Source: an uncultured Flavobacterium sp. | GTDB lineage: Bacteria > Bacteroidota > Bacteroidia > Flavobacteriales > Flavobacteriaceae | Assembly (NCBI GenBank): GCA_937773775.1 | Contig: CALJVL010000024.1 | Location: 62,001-126,000, forward strand | Direction of reading: 5' to 3' | Length of the DNA: 64,000 nt | Shown: positions 34,593 to 44,493 of the stretch, in pieces | Layout of the letters: every line of letters starts with the position of its first letter | How positions within the stretch are numbered: position 1 is the first letter of the stretch | Notes under the pieces: model-generated | Database searches by the model: none | The model's input: the letters and a program-made list of their open reading frames with translations, nothing else | What the model was told of the DNA's origin: nothing | Position numbers and translations under genes: made by a program

Positions 34593-37241
34593 ATGAAAAA
34601 AAACCTAAAAATTAGTTTCACGGCAATTTTTGTATTCACCACTTCCTTGTTTTTTGGGCAAAGCCATGAAATAGTTGGAACGGTTACTAACGAAAAAGGA
34701 GTCCCTCTAAAAAGTGTTAAAATTGAAATTAAAGGAACGAATAGCAATGTAAACAGCGATAATTCTGGAAAATTCTCTATGATAGCAACTACAGATTCCC
34801 CAAAGCTACTTGTCTCTTTATTTGGTTATGAAACCAAAGAAGTCCTTGCCAAAAGTAAAACGATTGAGATTCAACTCATATTATTGAACAATAGTCTTAA
34901 AGAAATTGTAATTGTAGGAAGTAGAAATCCTAAGAAAAGCAAGCTCGAAACTGCTGTTCCGGTTGATGTTGTCAATTTGGCTAAAATCAGAAATACTTCC
35001 CCACAAACCACTACAAACGACCTCTTAACGTATTTGATTCCTTCTTTTAATTCCAACCGACAATCCTCTTCAGATGGAACAGAACACATTGATCCGGCTT
35101 CATTAAGAGGTTTAGGACCAGATCAGGTTTTAGTTTTGGTAAACGGAAAAAGAAGACATACTACCTCCTTGGTAAACTATCAAAATACCGTTGGAAATGG
35201 ATCTGTTGGAACGGATTTGAGTGCTATTCCGGCTTCAGCCATAAAACGAATTGAGGTTTTGCGCGACGGTGCAGCCGCACAATATGGTTCTGATGCTATT
35301 GCAGGGGTTATCAATCTCGTTTTGAAAGATAATACAGGATTAGAAGTCACTGCTACTTACGGCGGAACTTCTCGTAACGATGGCCAAACGACTAACCTCA
35401 ATATGAATTATGGAACAAAAATTGGTAAACAAGGCGGCTTCATCAATTTAACTGCTGAATTTAACAATCGCGAAAAAACTAATCGTTCTCAAAATCACAA
35501 CTTAGTAATCTTTGATCAATCGGCTTATGATAATTATTTTGCCTATGATTTCAGTAATGACAATGCCCGCCAAATTGACAATGATTTATTAGCGCAATCA
35601 GGCCTTAGTCGTGATGATTTCAATTTCCAAATAGGAGATGCCAAAATCAAAAATATTCAAGGTTTCTTGAATATGACCGTACCTTTGAATGATAAAATCG
35701 AATTTTATGCTTCGGGTGGCATGAGTCACAGAAACGGAACTGGTTTTGGATTTAGACGTTTGCCTAGCGAAACTGCAAATGTAGTTCCTACTCTATTTCC
35801 TTTTGGATTCCAACCAGAATTAAAGTCTGTAGTGACGGATCTTTCCTTGATTTCAGGCTTTAAATTAAAATTTTCTGATTGGAATTTAGATTTGAGCAAC
35901 ACCATTGGACAAAACAAATTCACCTATGATGTTTCGAATACCAACAACGTTTCTCTAGGAGCAAGTAGCCCGACTGCTTTTAAAGCCGGAAGTCATTCTT
36001 TCTTGCAAAACACCGTAAATGCTGACGTTTCCAAATTATACAAAGACATTTTCAGCGGATTGAACGTCGCTTTTGGTGCGGAATACAGACTTGAGAATTA
36101 CCAAATTAATATTGGCGAAGAATCTTCTCACATCAATGGTGGTGCACAATCTTTTCCTGGATTTTCTCCTTTGAATCAAGTCGGCAAAAGCAGAAACAGT
36201 ATTGGTCTTTACGCTGACATTGAAGCCGATATTACTGATGAATTTTTGGTAGGAGTTACCGCTCGTTATGAAGATTATTCTGATTTTGGAAATACGCTAA
36301 ATGGAAAATTATCAGCCAGATATAAAATTTTTGATAATTTTTCTCTTCGTGGATCTCTAAGCACAGGATTTAGAGCACCATCACTTCACCAACAGTATTT
36401 CAACAATATTGCAACAGATGTTGTGGATGGAGAAATCCTGAATTCAGGAATTTTCAGAAATGACAGCGAGGTATCGAAACAACTTGGAATTCCAAAACTA
36501 AAAGAAGAAACCTCTAAAAATTACAGCGTTGGTTTAGTGTTTTCTCCTTTAAAAAAATTGAACATTACGCTAGATTTCTATCAAATTAAAATAGACAATC
36601 GTATCATCCTTACAGGAAATTTAGGAAATGATGCTTACGGTGATCCTGTTCCAGAACTTCGTGATTTGTTTGCAACTTATGGTGTTCAGACAGGGCGTTT
36701 CTTTACAAATGCTATCAACACAGCTACAAATGGACTTGATGTGGTGGTTGATTACGATTTGAATGTTGGAGAAGGAAATCTGAATTTGTCTTTATTATAC
36801 AACTATAATAAAAATTTGGTTGCCAAAGAATTAAATAATATTCCTAGCTCATTTTTAGGACAGGAGGATGTTTATTATGGTCCGCAAGAAAGAAGTTTGA
36901 TTGAAACCAATACACCAAAACACAAAGGGACTTTTGGTATCAATTATGCGATACAAAAATGGAATTTTTTATTAAGAAACACTTATTTTGGGGAAGTAAC
37001 TCGTGATGGATTTCCTTTTGGAACCACTCAAAAACATGCTGGAAAAATGGTTACCGATCTAACTTTATCTTTTAAAGTAACTCCAAAGATTCAATTTACT
37101 TTGGGAACCAATAATTTATTGGATGTTTTTCCTGATGAACAAATTTATGAAAACAGTTACTACGGTGTTTTCAAATATGCACCCGTACAAATGGGTACAA
37201 CAGGTGCTTACTATTTTGGAAGAGTAAGTTACAGCTTGTAA
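34593..37241 (+). CDS. TonB-dependent receptor with carboxypeptidase-regulatory-like N-terminus
   Basis: An 882-residue outer-membrane transporter: signal peptide 1-22 (ending FFGQ), a CarboxypepD_reg-like domain at about 25-95 (VGTVTNEKGVPLKSV, LVSLFGYET), a plug domain at about 125-240 (including LVLVNGKRRH and IKRIEVLRDGAAAQYGSDAIAG in part) and a 22-strand barrel ending FGRVSYSL. Such receptors take up siderophores, vitamins or glycans using TonB energy. There is no SusD partner beside it, so it is not a classical polysaccharide locus. The substrate is not identifiable. The IS30-family element lies just upstream and may affect its promoter. Confidence 0.92.
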   Translation: MKKNLKISFTAIFVFTTSLFFGQSHEIVGTVTNEKGVPLKSVKIEIKGTNSNVNSDNSGKFSMIATTDSPKLLVSLFGYETKEVLAKSKTIEIQLILLNNSLKEIVIVGSRNPKKSKLETAVPVDVVNLAKIRNTSPQTTTNDLLTYLIPSFNSNRQSSSDGTEHIDPASLRGLGPDQVLVLVNGKRRHTTSLVNYQNTVGNGSVGTDLSAIPASAIKRIEVLRDGAAAQYGSDAIAGVINLVLKDNTGLEVTATYGGTSRNDGQTTNLNMNYGTKIGKQGGFINLTAEFNNREKTNRSQNHNLVIFDQSAYDNYFAYDFSNDNARQIDNDLLAQSGLSRDDFNFQIGDAKIKNIQGFLNMTVPLNDKIEFYASGGMSHRNGTGFGFRRLPSETANVVPTLFPFGFQPELKSVVTDLSLISGFKLKFSDWNLDLSNTIGQNKFTYDVSNTNNVSLGASSPTAFKAGSHSFLQNTVNADVSKLYKDIFSGLNVAFGAEYRLENYQINIGEESSHINGGAQSFPGFSPLNQVGKSRNSIGLYADIEADITDEFLVGVTARYEDYSDFGNTLNGKLSARYKIFDNFSLRGSLSTGFRAPSLHQQYFNNIATDVVDGEILNSGIFRNDSEVSKQLGIPKLKEETSKNYSVGLVFSPLKKLNITLDFYQIKIDNRIILTGNLGNDAYGDPVPELRDLFATYGVQTGRFFTNAINTATNGLDVVVDYDLNVGEGNLNLSLLYNYNKNLVAKELNNIPSSFLGQEDVYYGPQERSLIETNTPKHKGTFGINYAIQKWNFLLRNTYFGEVTRDGFPFGTTQKHAGKMVTDLTLSFKVTPKIQFTLGTNNLLDVFPDEQIYENSYYGVFKYAPVQMGTTGAYYFGRVSYSL

Positions 37242-37260
37242 AGATTAGCTTTTAAGCATA

Positions 37261-37304
37261 AAGAAGAAGCCGTCTAAAAGTAATTTTAGACGGCTTCTTC
37301 TTTT
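37261..37304. terminator. Bidirectional terminator between the TonB receptor and ALDH genes
   Basis: AAGAAGAAGCCGTCTAAAA pairs perfectly with TTTTAGACGGCTTCTTCTT around GTAA, then a T run. It lies between convergent genes. Confidence 0.85.
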
Positions 37305-37319
37305 AAAGGATTATGTGTC

Positions 37320-38873
37320 CTACAAATCAAACTTTATTCCTTGTGATAAAGGTAAACTTGTAGTGTAGTTAATGGTATTGGTTTGTCTTCTCATATACAC
37401 TTTCCATGCATCAGAACCAGACTCACGTCCACCACCCGTTTCTTTTTCTCCTCCAAAAGCACCACCAATTTCAGCACCCGAAGTTCCGATGTTTACATTG
37501 GCAATCCCACAATCTGAACCTGTAACAGATAAGAATAATTCTGCTTCACGCAAGTTATTCGTCATGATCGCAGAAGACAATCCTTGAGCCACACCGTTTT
37601 GAATTGCAATAGCATCTTCTACTGTTCCTGAATATCTCAACAAATACAATACTGGAGCAAAAGTCTCGTGTTGTACGATTTCAAAGGTGTTATCTGCCTC
37701 AGCAATTGCCGGTTTCACGTAACAACCACTTTCGTAACCTTCGCCAGAAAGTACGCCACCTTCAACAAGGATTTTTCCTCCTTCGGCAACTACTTTTTCT
37801 AAAGCCTTGTTGTACATTTCCACTGCGTGCTTGTCGATTAGCGGACCAACATGGTTGTTTTCGTCCAATGGGTTTCCTATTCGTAATTGTTTGTAAGCTG
37901 ACACAATCGCCTCTTTTACTTTATCGTAAATACTTTCGTGAATAATCAAACGACGAGTCGAAGTACAACGTTGTCCAGCTGTTCCTACAGCTCCAAAAAC
38001 AGAACCAATAACCGTCATTTTTATATCAGCATCTGGAGTCACAATGATTGCATTGTTTCCACCTAGTTCTAATAATGATTTACCCAAACGGCCAGCAACA
38101 GTTTGTGCTACAATTTTCCCCATACGAGTAGAACCTGTTGCAGAAATTAAAGGAACTCGTTTATCGCTAGTCATCATTTCTCCCACTTTATAATCTCCGT
38201 TTATCAAACAAGAAATTCCTTCTGGAAGGTTATTTTCTTTAATTACCTCAGCAATTATATTCTGACAGGCAATTCCACATAAAGGTGTTTTTTCAGATGG
38301 TTTCCAAACGCAAACATCGCCACAGATCCATGCTAAAGCTGTATTCCAAGCCCAAACCGCAACTGGAAAGTTGAACGCAGAGATGATTCCAACAGTTCCC
38401 ATTGGGTGGTATTGCTCGTACATTCTATGTCCTGGACGTTCAGAATGCATCGTTAATCCGTGCAATTGGCGAGAAAGTCCCACTGCAAAATCACAGATGT
38501 CGATCATTTCCTGAACTTCGCCATATCCTTCTTGTAATGATTTCCCCATTTCATAAGAAACCAATTTCCCAAGAGCCTCCTTGTTTTTACGTAATTTCTC
38601 TCCAAACTGACGCACAATTTCACCACGTTGTGGCGCTGGCATCGTTTTGAATGTTTTGAAAGCTTCTGTCGCCGTTTGCATTACCTTTTCGTAATCCGCA
38701 GCCGTTGAAGTTCTCACTTTAGCTATCAATTGTCCATCGACAGGAGAATAACTTTCTAAGATTTCTCCATTTGAAAAATGATTTAAACCTGTTGATGTAC
38801 CTTCATTTATGTCTTTTATGCCCAACTGAGCCAAAGCCTCTTTCATTCCGAATTGATTTGCTATTGTTGTCAT
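37320..38873 (-). CDS. Aldehyde dehydrogenase, ALDH7 (antiquitin) type
   Basis: A 517-residue NAD-dependent aldehyde dehydrogenase. The catalytic Cys lies in FGAVGTAGQRCTSTRRL (near residue 305), the general-base Glu in LELGGNNAI (near 270) and the cofactor site in SATGSTRMGK (near 245). The GQRCT and RRL context and EIGGAFGGEKETGGGRESG, quoted as GGEKETGGGRESG, are ALDH7 features; that subfamily oxidises alpha-aminoadipate semialdehyde in lysine breakdown. The lysine role is inferred from subfamily. The gene stands alone. Confidence 0.9.
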   Translation of the reverse strand: MTTIANQFGMKEALAQLGIKDINEGTSTGLNHFSNGEILESYSPVDGQLIAKVRTSTAADYEKVMQTATEAFKTFKTMPAPQRGEIVRQFGEKLRKNKEALGKLVSYEMGKSLQEGYGEVQEMIDICDFAVGLSRQLHGLTMHSERPGHRMYEQYHPMGTVGIISAFNFPVAVWAWNTALAWICGDVCVWKPSEKTPLCGIACQNIIAEVIKENNLPEGISCLINGDYKVGEMMTSDKRVPLISATGSTRMGKIVAQTVAGRLGKSLLELGGNNAIIVTPDADIKMTVIGSVFGAVGTAGQRCTSTRRLIIHESIYDKVKEAIVSAYKQLRIGNPLDENNHVGPLIDKHAVEMYNKALEKVVAEGGKILVEGGVLSGEGYESGCYVKPAIAEADNTFEIVQHETFAPVLYLLRYSGTVEDAIAIQNGVAQGLSSAIMTNNLREAELFLSVTGSDCGIANVNIGTSGAEIGGAFGGEKETGGGRESGSDAWKVYMRRQTNTINYTTSLPLSQGIKFDL

Positions 38874-39076
38874 TGTAACTTTTTTAGTTAAAATTGTTAT
38901 ATTTTTTGTAAAGATATTATTTCGAGTTGAATTTCTATTGAATTAAATTGTTAAAATCTAATCGAAATTAGGGCAATTTGATGATTTACAATTGATTTAG
39001 CAAATAAAAGCCTCTATTTCAAAAGAAGAACCTAAATTTATATACTGAAAACTAATTCCCATTTACATTGTAAAGC

Positions 39077-40036
39077 ATGACACTTCTTAAGACTTTCTTC
39101 CTTTCTTTGATTTTAATATCGATAAACACAGTCGCTCAAAAGCTACAAACAGCTGCTTTCCAAGTTGTTCCTCTGGGCATAAAGGGCGGCATTGACGAGA
39201 AAAACCTTTCTTCCTATTTACTAGCCCCTTCAAACACTACTGATTTTATTAGCCTTGACGCGTGAACAATACACGCTGGAATTGAAAAATCCATAGAGAA
39301 TAAGGTATTCAAAATTTCCTCTGAAGCAGTTTTAAAAAAATACATAAAAGCCTATTTAATATCCCATGCACATTTAGATCACGTTGCAGGTTTGATTATA
39401 AATTCGCCTGCTGACTCTTCAAAAACTATTTACGCAACTACTAGTTGTATGGAAATGATGCAAAAACATTATTTTAACGGGGAAACTTGGGCGAACTTTG
39501 GAGATAAGGGAAATGGTTATCTGATAAAAAAATATCACTATCAAATATTGAATCCTGAAGAAGAAACTCCAATCACAAATACAACGATGACCGTAAAAGC
39601 ATTTCTGCTAAGTCATATAAATCCTTTTGAAAGTACCGCTTTTTTGATTAAAAACGCAGATACTTTCGCTTTGTATCTGGGCGACACTGGATCTGATATT
39701 ATTGAAAAAAGCGATAAACTGCATTTGCTATGGACTGCCATTGCACCACTAATCAAAAACGAGCAATTAAAAGGAATCTTCATTGAGGTTTCTTTTCCAA
39801 ACGAGCAAGAGGACGCACAACTATATGGACATTTGACGCCCAATTATTTGCTAAAAGAACTCCATTCCTTAAGTGAACTTACAGGAAAAAATGCTTTAAA
39901 AGGTTTTAAAATCGTCATCACTCATATGAAACCCCCAGCTGAAAATTTTCTAAAAATTAAAGCGCAGTTAAAAAAACAAAATAATTTGGGTTTACAATTC
40001 ATTTTTCCTGAACAAGGCAAGCGATTTGAACTGTAA
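39077..40036 (+). pseudogene. Class II cAMP phosphodiesterase, interrupted by one nonsense codon
   Basis: Secreted class II 3',5'-cyclic-nucleotide phosphodiesterase homologue with a signal peptide (1-20, ending VAQ). Metal-binding histidines are in SHAHLDHVAG (near residue 105), and later metal ligands in SHINPFES, YLGDTGSD and ITHMKP. A TGA at 39263-39265 interrupts the frame at FISLDA-stop-TIHAG; family members have Gly there (DAGT-HAGI), so a single base change of GGA to TGA explains it. The frame after the stop is the same and stays open to 40036. Total length would be about 319 residues, normal for the family. Confidence 0.85.
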
Positions 40037-40058
40037 TTTATAATACTACTAATCCCTA

Positions 40059-40162
40059 GCCCCGGTAGAAGCGGCATCTCCCGATTTAGAAAAACAAGGC
40101 TTTTTTCAAGCCTTAGTTTTTATTTATCGGGAATACAGCGAATGACGGGAAATAGCTCTAAA
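40059..40162. repeat. Hairpin repeat, copy 2
   Basis: Intergenic element with ends GCCCCGGTAGAAG and GGGAAATAGCTCTAAA, matching the ends of copy 1 at 15410-15492. Its core is a different hairpin: AAAAACAAGGCTT at 40090-40102 with AAGCCTTAGTTTTT at 40108-40121, which reads as a terminator for the convergent genes on each side, plus an outer CCCGAT/ATCGGG pairing. Confidence 0.6.
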
Positions 40163-40168
40163 TAAAAA

Positions 40169-40708
40169 CTATTTCTTGGCAACAAATCGTGGGTCAACTT
40201 CCATAACCGTAGCGCACTTATCGCAAGTTCTTAATTCCTCAAAATTGTAAAAATGTTCAAAATGAGGTAAGAAATCTTTTTCTATATCGTTCAATTCAAA
40301 ATATACCTCGTGCAATTTATGATTGCAATTATCGCAATACCAAAGCAAGCCGTCCGTAAATCCCTTTCCGGCCCTTTTACGTTCGATCACCAAGCCAATT
40401 GAGCCTTCGGAGCGAACTGGGGAATGCGGCATTTTTGCCTGATGAAGGTACATATCACCGGGATGCAGTTCGAGTTCTTTTCTCTCCCCATCGTCCTGAA
40501 CGATTACTTTTATAGAGCCTTCGAGTTGGTAAAACAATTCTTCGGTTTCATTGTAATGAAAATCTTTCCGGGCGTTGGGACCCGCAACAATCATAACAAT
40601 ATAATCCCCAGAGTCCACGTACAAATTTTTGTTACCTACGGGCGGTTTGAGTAAATGACGATTTTCGTCAATCCATTTATTCAGGTTAAAAGGAGCCACT
40701 ATTGCCAT
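40169..40708 (-). CDS. nbaC: 3-hydroxyanthranilate 3,4-dioxygenase
   Basis: A 179-residue cupin iron dioxygenase that opens the ring of 3-hydroxyanthranilate in the kynurenine route of tryptophan to quinolinate. The N-terminus APFNLNKWIDENRHLLKPPV is the family signature. Catalytic iron ligands are in DFHYNETEELFYQLEG (near residues 50-65) and in MPHSPVRSEGS. The bacterial-type C-terminus carries a rubredoxin-like site with two CxxC pairs (CDNC near 127 and CDKC near 164). No other kynurenine genes are in the window. Confidence 0.92.
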   Translation of the reverse strand: MAIVAPFNLNKWIDENRHLLKPPVGNKNLYVDSGDYIVMIVAGPNARKDFHYNETEELFYQLEGSIKVIVQDDGERKELELHPGDMYLHQAKMPHSPVRSEGSIGLVIERKRAGKGFTDGLLWYCDNCNHKLHEVYFELNDIEKDFLPHFEHFYNFEELRTCDKCATVMEVDPRFVAKK

Positions 40709-40834
40709 CTTCGTCGAGTTATTTAGTTTATGAGTTGCTAAGTTACTAAAAAGTCGACTGCCTTGAGATTTATAAACTCACAAAGTCTCGCGAAGCTTTT
40801 TGCTGTTCTCTTTCTATTCTGTCTATTCTGTCCT

Positions 40835-41944
40835 TTACTTCATTTCTTTAATCAAATAGATATAAACCGGAAAGTGGTCACTAAAACCAACTTCGGTTCC
40901 GGAATGCCGCTTTGGATAGCCTTTATATTGGCCGGATGTCTGTATTAAAAAAGACTTGTTGTAAATACCGGCTTTCCAATAGCGAAAAGAATTGAAGTTG
41001 TTTTGAATTAGCGATTGCGACACCATAATTTGGTCAAAGATATCCCATGAATCGCGGTAGGCAATGGTTCCTAACCCTTTTTTGGCCATTTCCTCGAATG
41101 GATTGTAAACGCCTAACTGCAACACATCCGCCTTGATGGCTTTGGCACCCAGCGCCAGTTTTATGCTTTTATTAAAAGGGCCGTCATTTAAATCTCCCAG
41201 CGTAATCACTTTCGCTTCTGGATTGATCCGTTGTAAGGAATCGATTATTTTTCGGTTCAATGTCCCCGCCGCTTCTCTGAATGGACTGGACTTTTTTTCA
41301 CCACCGGAACGGGAAGGCCAGTGGTTAACAATGATATTAATTTCCTCCCCATCCAGAAAACCAGTGACAAGAAGTTGGTCCCTGGTAAATACCCGATTAT
41401 TCTGGTCACTCACTTCCAGATTATCATCTGTTCTTTCGCTGGACTCGACTTTTGTGAGCGCTTTCGTTGGCACTTCCTTTCGATAAACTATCAAAGGAAT
41501 ATTACTGTACGTAGTGGGCCGGAAATATTTCTTCTGATACAATAAGGCCACATCAATACCCCGTTTATCAGGGGAATCAAAATGGATAATTCCATATTCT
41601 TTGTTAATGAGTTTAGACTCTTTAATTAAATCTTCCAACACACCTCTGTTTTCAATTTCAGAACAACCTATAAAAGTGGGAGAATTACTGTTTTCAGAAG
41701 AACCAATTTCGAGCAAAACTCTGGACAGGTTTTGTAATTTTTGGTGGTACTTTTTAGAAGTCCAATGCTGTGCCCCTTTTGGTGTCCATTCGTCATCATT
41801 AGTGTTAGGATCATTGATGGTATCAAAAAGATTTTCGAAATTATAGAATGCTATTGTATGGATAGCATAATTTTTTTGCTGAGCAAAAGTCTTTGTTAAT
41901 GGCAAGAGCAAAATAAACAAAGGAAACAATCGTAAAACTCTCAT
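40835..41944 (-). CDS. Endonuclease/exonuclease/phosphatase family protein, exported
   Basis: A 369-residue protein. The ATG at 41944 (MRVLRLFPLFILLLPL) gives a signal peptide ending TFAQ; 41953 is an alternative three codons up. EEP-fold motifs follow in order: FYNFENLFDT (near residue 35), GCSEIENR, VNHWPSRSGGE (near 208), TLGDLNDGP (near 255) and the closing SDHFPV. Members cut nucleic acids or remove phosphates; the exported form probably degrades extracellular DNA or phosphoesters, which is inference. Single gene. Confidence 0.87.
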   Translation of the reverse strand: MRVLRLFPLFILLLPLTKTFAQQKNYAIHTIAFYNFENLFDTINDPNTNDDEWTPKGAQHWTSKKYHQKLQNLSRVLLEIGSSENSNSPTFIGCSEIENRGVLEDLIKESKLINKEYGIIHFDSPDKRGIDVALLYQKKYFRPTTYSNIPLIVYRKEVPTKALTKVESSERTDDNLEVSDQNNRVFTRDQLLVTGFLDGEEINIIVNHWPSRSGGEKKSSPFREAAGTLNRKIIDSLQRINPEAKVITLGDLNDGPFNKSIKLALGAKAIKADVLQLGVYNPFEEMAKKGLGTIAYRDSWDIFDQIMVSQSLIQNNFNSFRYWKAGIYNKSFLIQTSGQYKGYPKRHSGTEVGFSDHFPVYIYLIKEMK

Positions 41945-42055
41945 ATCTGGCATATTAAAAATAGACTCTCAATAGGAAATACTTCAAAACTTATACTAAT
42001 TCCTAGTAAAAATACTTCATTTGATTAACAAACTCCAATTTATTTTCAATTTGCT

Positions 42056-42063
42056 TATCTTTG
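42056..42063 (+). promoter_or_regulatory. Candidate -7 promoter element for the LD-carboxypeptidase gene
   Basis: TATCTTTG, 54 bases before the ATG at 42118. Its position supports the upstream start with the signal-like N-terminus. Confidence 0.4.
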
Positions 42064-42117
42064 TTTTCGTCTATTAAATAGACCGCAATCATATCATTAA
42101 ATAAGGAAAATAAAAAC

Positions 42118-43119
42118 ATGTATACTAATCGATTTTCGTTTATAAAAAGTAGGTTTAAATTATCTAAATTCTTTTTTATCCTTTTTATTTTGCAATCATA
42201 TAACAGCCAAGCTAATACACCAATGACTACACCAGCTATTTTACAAAAAGGAGATACCATTGCCATTTTAGCTACAGCTAGAAAAAACGTTGACGACAAT
42301 CTTAAACCAGCAATTGATTTATTACACAGTTGGGGTCTTAAAGTTATCATTGGTAATACAATCGGATTAGATGACAACCAATTGGCCGGAACTGATGAGC
42401 AAAGAGCCGCTGATTTTCAGCAACAACTAGACAACCCAAATATCAAAGGAATTTGGTGTGTAAAAGGAGGATATGGCACGGTCAGAATTATCGATTTATT
42501 AGATTTTACCCAATTTAAACAAAATCCAAAATGGATTATCGGATTTAGTGACATTACCGTATTGCACAACCATTTGAACACGATGGGCTTCAAATCCATC
42601 CATGGAATCATGCCTATAAGTATCACAAGAGCATCTACGGAATCAATTGAAAGCTTGAAACTTGCGTTATTTGGAGGCCAATTGACTTATCAAATCGCTA
42701 CTGAAGAGATGAATCGAGTTGGTATTGCAACGGGGGAATTAGTCGGCGGAAACTTATCTATTCTTTACAGCTTACTGGGATCGCAATCGGCTATTGATTG
42801 CAAGGATAAAATCTTGTTTATAGAAGATCTCGATGAATATCTTTATCATATCGACCGCATGATGATGAATTTAAAACGCAACGGATGCTTAGAGAGCACA
42901 AAAGGAATAATCGTGGGGTCGATGTCAAAAATGAGGGACAACGAAATTCCTTGGGGAAAAACTGCTTTACAAATCATAGAAGATGTCACAAAAACATATA
43001 ACATTCCAATCCTATATGGTTTTCCAGCGGGCCATATTCACGATAATCGAGCCCTTATATTAGGAAGTAAAGTATCCATTAATGTGGGTAAAGAGAGTTC
43101 AAGCGTTATTTTTAAATAA
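42118..43119 (+). CDS. LD-carboxypeptidase (S66 peptidase family)
   Basis: Serine peptidase that trims L,D-linked peptides in murein recycling. It has 333 residues from 42118; residues 1-33 are hydrophobic and signal-like, whereas an ATG at 42223 (MTTPAILQKGDTIAI) would give the usual cytoplasmic enzyme. The nucleophile Ser is in IIGFSDITVLH (near residue 142), the Glu in LFIEDLDEYLYH (near 238) and the His in FPAGHIHDNRA (near 305). A promoter box about 50 bases before 42118 slightly favours the long form. Confidence 0.88.
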   Translation: MYTNRFSFIKSRFKLSKFFFILFILQSYNSQANTPMTTPAILQKGDTIAILATARKNVDDNLKPAIDLLHSWGLKVIIGNTIGLDDNQLAGTDEQRAADFQQQLDNPNIKGIWCVKGGYGTVRIIDLLDFTQFKQNPKWIIGFSDITVLHNHLNTMGFKSIHGIMPISITRASTESIESLKLALFGGQLTYQIATEEMNRVGIATGELVGGNLSILYSLLGSQSAIDCKDKILFIEDLDEYLYHIDRMMMNLKRNGCLESTKGIIVGSMSKMRDNEIPWGKTALQIIEDVTKTYNIPILYGFPAGHIHDNRALILGSKVSINVGKESSSVIFK

Positions 43120-43193
43120 TACAGAGGATAATTACTTTGATATTGCCCGTTTATAGAGACGCATACTGCAATTGAAAACTCAACACTATATTC

Positions 43194-43553
43194 ATGGCTG
43201 AACACAACGAATTAGGAAAACTGGGGGAAGAATTAGCTGTAGAGTACCTGCAGAAAAACGGCTATGCTATTTTAGAAACTAATTGGACTTTCCAAAAGGC
43301 GGAAATAGATATTATTGCTAAAAAGGAAAACATTCTTGCCGTTGTTGAGGTCAAAACTCGATCTTCTTTAGATTTTGGTCTACCTCAGGATTTTGTTAAA
43401 AACAAAAAAATACAACTACTTGTAAAAGCGGTAGATGCTTATGTAAACGAGAAAAATTTAGATATTGATGTCCGTTTTGATATCATCGCAATCCATAAAG
43501 AAGGCAAAACTTTTTCAATTGAACACCTAATAGACGCATTTTATCATTTTTAA
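43194..43553 (+). CDS. YraN family (UPF0102) nuclease-fold protein
   Basis: A 119-residue Holliday-junction-resolvase-like protein of usual length. LGKLGEELAVEYL opens the fold (residues 6-18), the acidic site is in AEIDIIAKKE (near 37), and VVEVKTRSS (near 51-59) carries the catalytic E-x-K. The cellular role of the family is unsettled. It follows the LD-carboxypeptidase by 74 bases in the same direction. Confidence 0.9.
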   Translation: MAEHNELGKLGEELAVEYLQKNGYAILETNWTFQKAEIDIIAKKENILAVVEVKTRSSLDFGLPQDFVKNKKIQLLVKAVDAYVNEKNLDIDVRFDIIAIHKEGKTFSIEHLIDAFYHF

Positions 43554-43596
43554 GCATATTTTTTGATGTTATATCTGTAACAAATTGTTTTTTATT

Positions 43597-43604
43597 TATA
43601 TTTG
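43597..43604 (+). promoter_or_regulatory. Candidate -7 promoter element for the ACT-like gene
   Basis: TATATTTG, about 66 bases before the ATG at 43671. Confidence 0.4.
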
Positions 43605-43670
43605 CAAGGGCTTTTAGCACACAAAACAAACAAGCTTGTTGTTCTTGCCATACATAAACACATTAAAATC

Positions 43671-44327
43671 ATGAAAACCGTCTCTTCAATTGTAGAAAAC
43701 TACATCAAAACAAAACCTTTTTTATTAAACGCATTGTCACTTGGTATTATCAACCTGACTTCATTATCTAGAAATATCATGACCGAATTGGAAAGTGAAT
43801 TTGGGAAAGAAGTCAAACAAGGTGCAGTTGTAATGGCATTAAAGAGACTAACGGAAGAACTTGATTTTAGACTAAACCACAAAATCAATAAAGTAATAAA
43901 AAACATTGGCGAGATTACCGTTCGATCTTCTCTGACTGACTATACTTTTGCAGTTTCAGACACTGTCTTAAACAAGCAAGCTGAATTAATATCAGACATC
44001 AATGCCTTTCCAGATGTTTTTTATACTTCATCCAGAGGTGTAAATGAAATCAATATTGTGGTAAGCAAAAGCGTAAACGACTTAGTTGACAAGCATTTTG
44101 TCAATGAAAAACTAATTCAAAAACTAGATGATTTAGCCTCAATTACTGTTAAACTGCCAAAAGAAAATATTGTAGTACCTGGAATCTATTATTTCATTTT
44201 TCAACGCTTAGCTTGGGAAGGCATTATTATTAATGAAGTGATTTCAACTTCCAATGAATTTACCATATTAGTGAGCGAAGATCAAGTAGACGTTGCTTTT
44301 AAAGTAATAAAAGATTTAAAGATGTAA
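43671..44327 (+). CDS. Conserved protein with ACT-like C-terminal repeats (often labelled aspartate kinase)
   Basis: A 218-residue soluble protein from the ATG at 43671; upstream codons to 43602 run across the promoter box and are discarded. Residues 1-75 look like a helical DNA-binding-type region (NALSLGIINLTSLSRNIM, GAVVMALKRL). The rest alternates beta and alpha elements in two ACT-like units, for example FYTSSRGVNEINIVVSKSV and GIIINEVISTSNEFTILV, each quoted in part. Databases have, as I recall, called such proteins aspartate kinase, but no kinase domain is present. A role as an amino-acid-sensing regulator is plausible but unproven. Confidence 0.65.
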   Translation: MKTVSSIVENYIKTKPFLLNALSLGIINLTSLSRNIMTELESEFGKEVKQGAVVMALKRLTEELDFRLNHKINKVIKNIGEITVRSSLTDYTFAVSDTVLNKQAELISDINAFPDVFYTSSRGVNEINIVVSKSVNDLVDKHFVNEKLIQKLDDLASITVKLPKENIVVPGIYYFIFQRLAWEGIIINEVISTSNEFTILVSEDQVDVAFKVIKDLKM

Positions 44328-44372
44328 GAGTCCATAACGACTTAAAAAGTCTGTTCTTGAGATAATAAGTTC

Positions 44373-44411
44373 AAAAAAAGCTTCCAATCTTACTCAGATT
44401 GGAAGCTTTTT
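44373..44411. terminator. Bidirectional terminator between ACT-like gene and mfd
   Basis: AAAAAAAGCTTCCAATCT pairs with AGATTGGAAGCTTTTT around TACTC. A and T runs on both sides suit convergent transcripts. Confidence 0.85.
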
Positions 44412-44493
44412 CATTTGTCTTAAAATGGACTTTAACATTTATAGCTTAAACCGTTTATGAGCTAAGATTCATGTCGAAAAACCAAATAGATAA

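Noticed and set aside
37320..41953. A lysine or tryptophan catabolic gene cluster
   Set aside because: ALDH7 and 3-hydroxyanthranilate dioxygenase are separated by an unrelated phosphodiesterase and lie alone, with no other pathway genes, so no cluster is supported.
42003..42377. Minus-strand open frame of about 124 residues over the LD-carboxypeptidase start
   Set aside because: It overlaps the well-supported S66 gene, has no recognisable sequence, and starts deep inside that gene.
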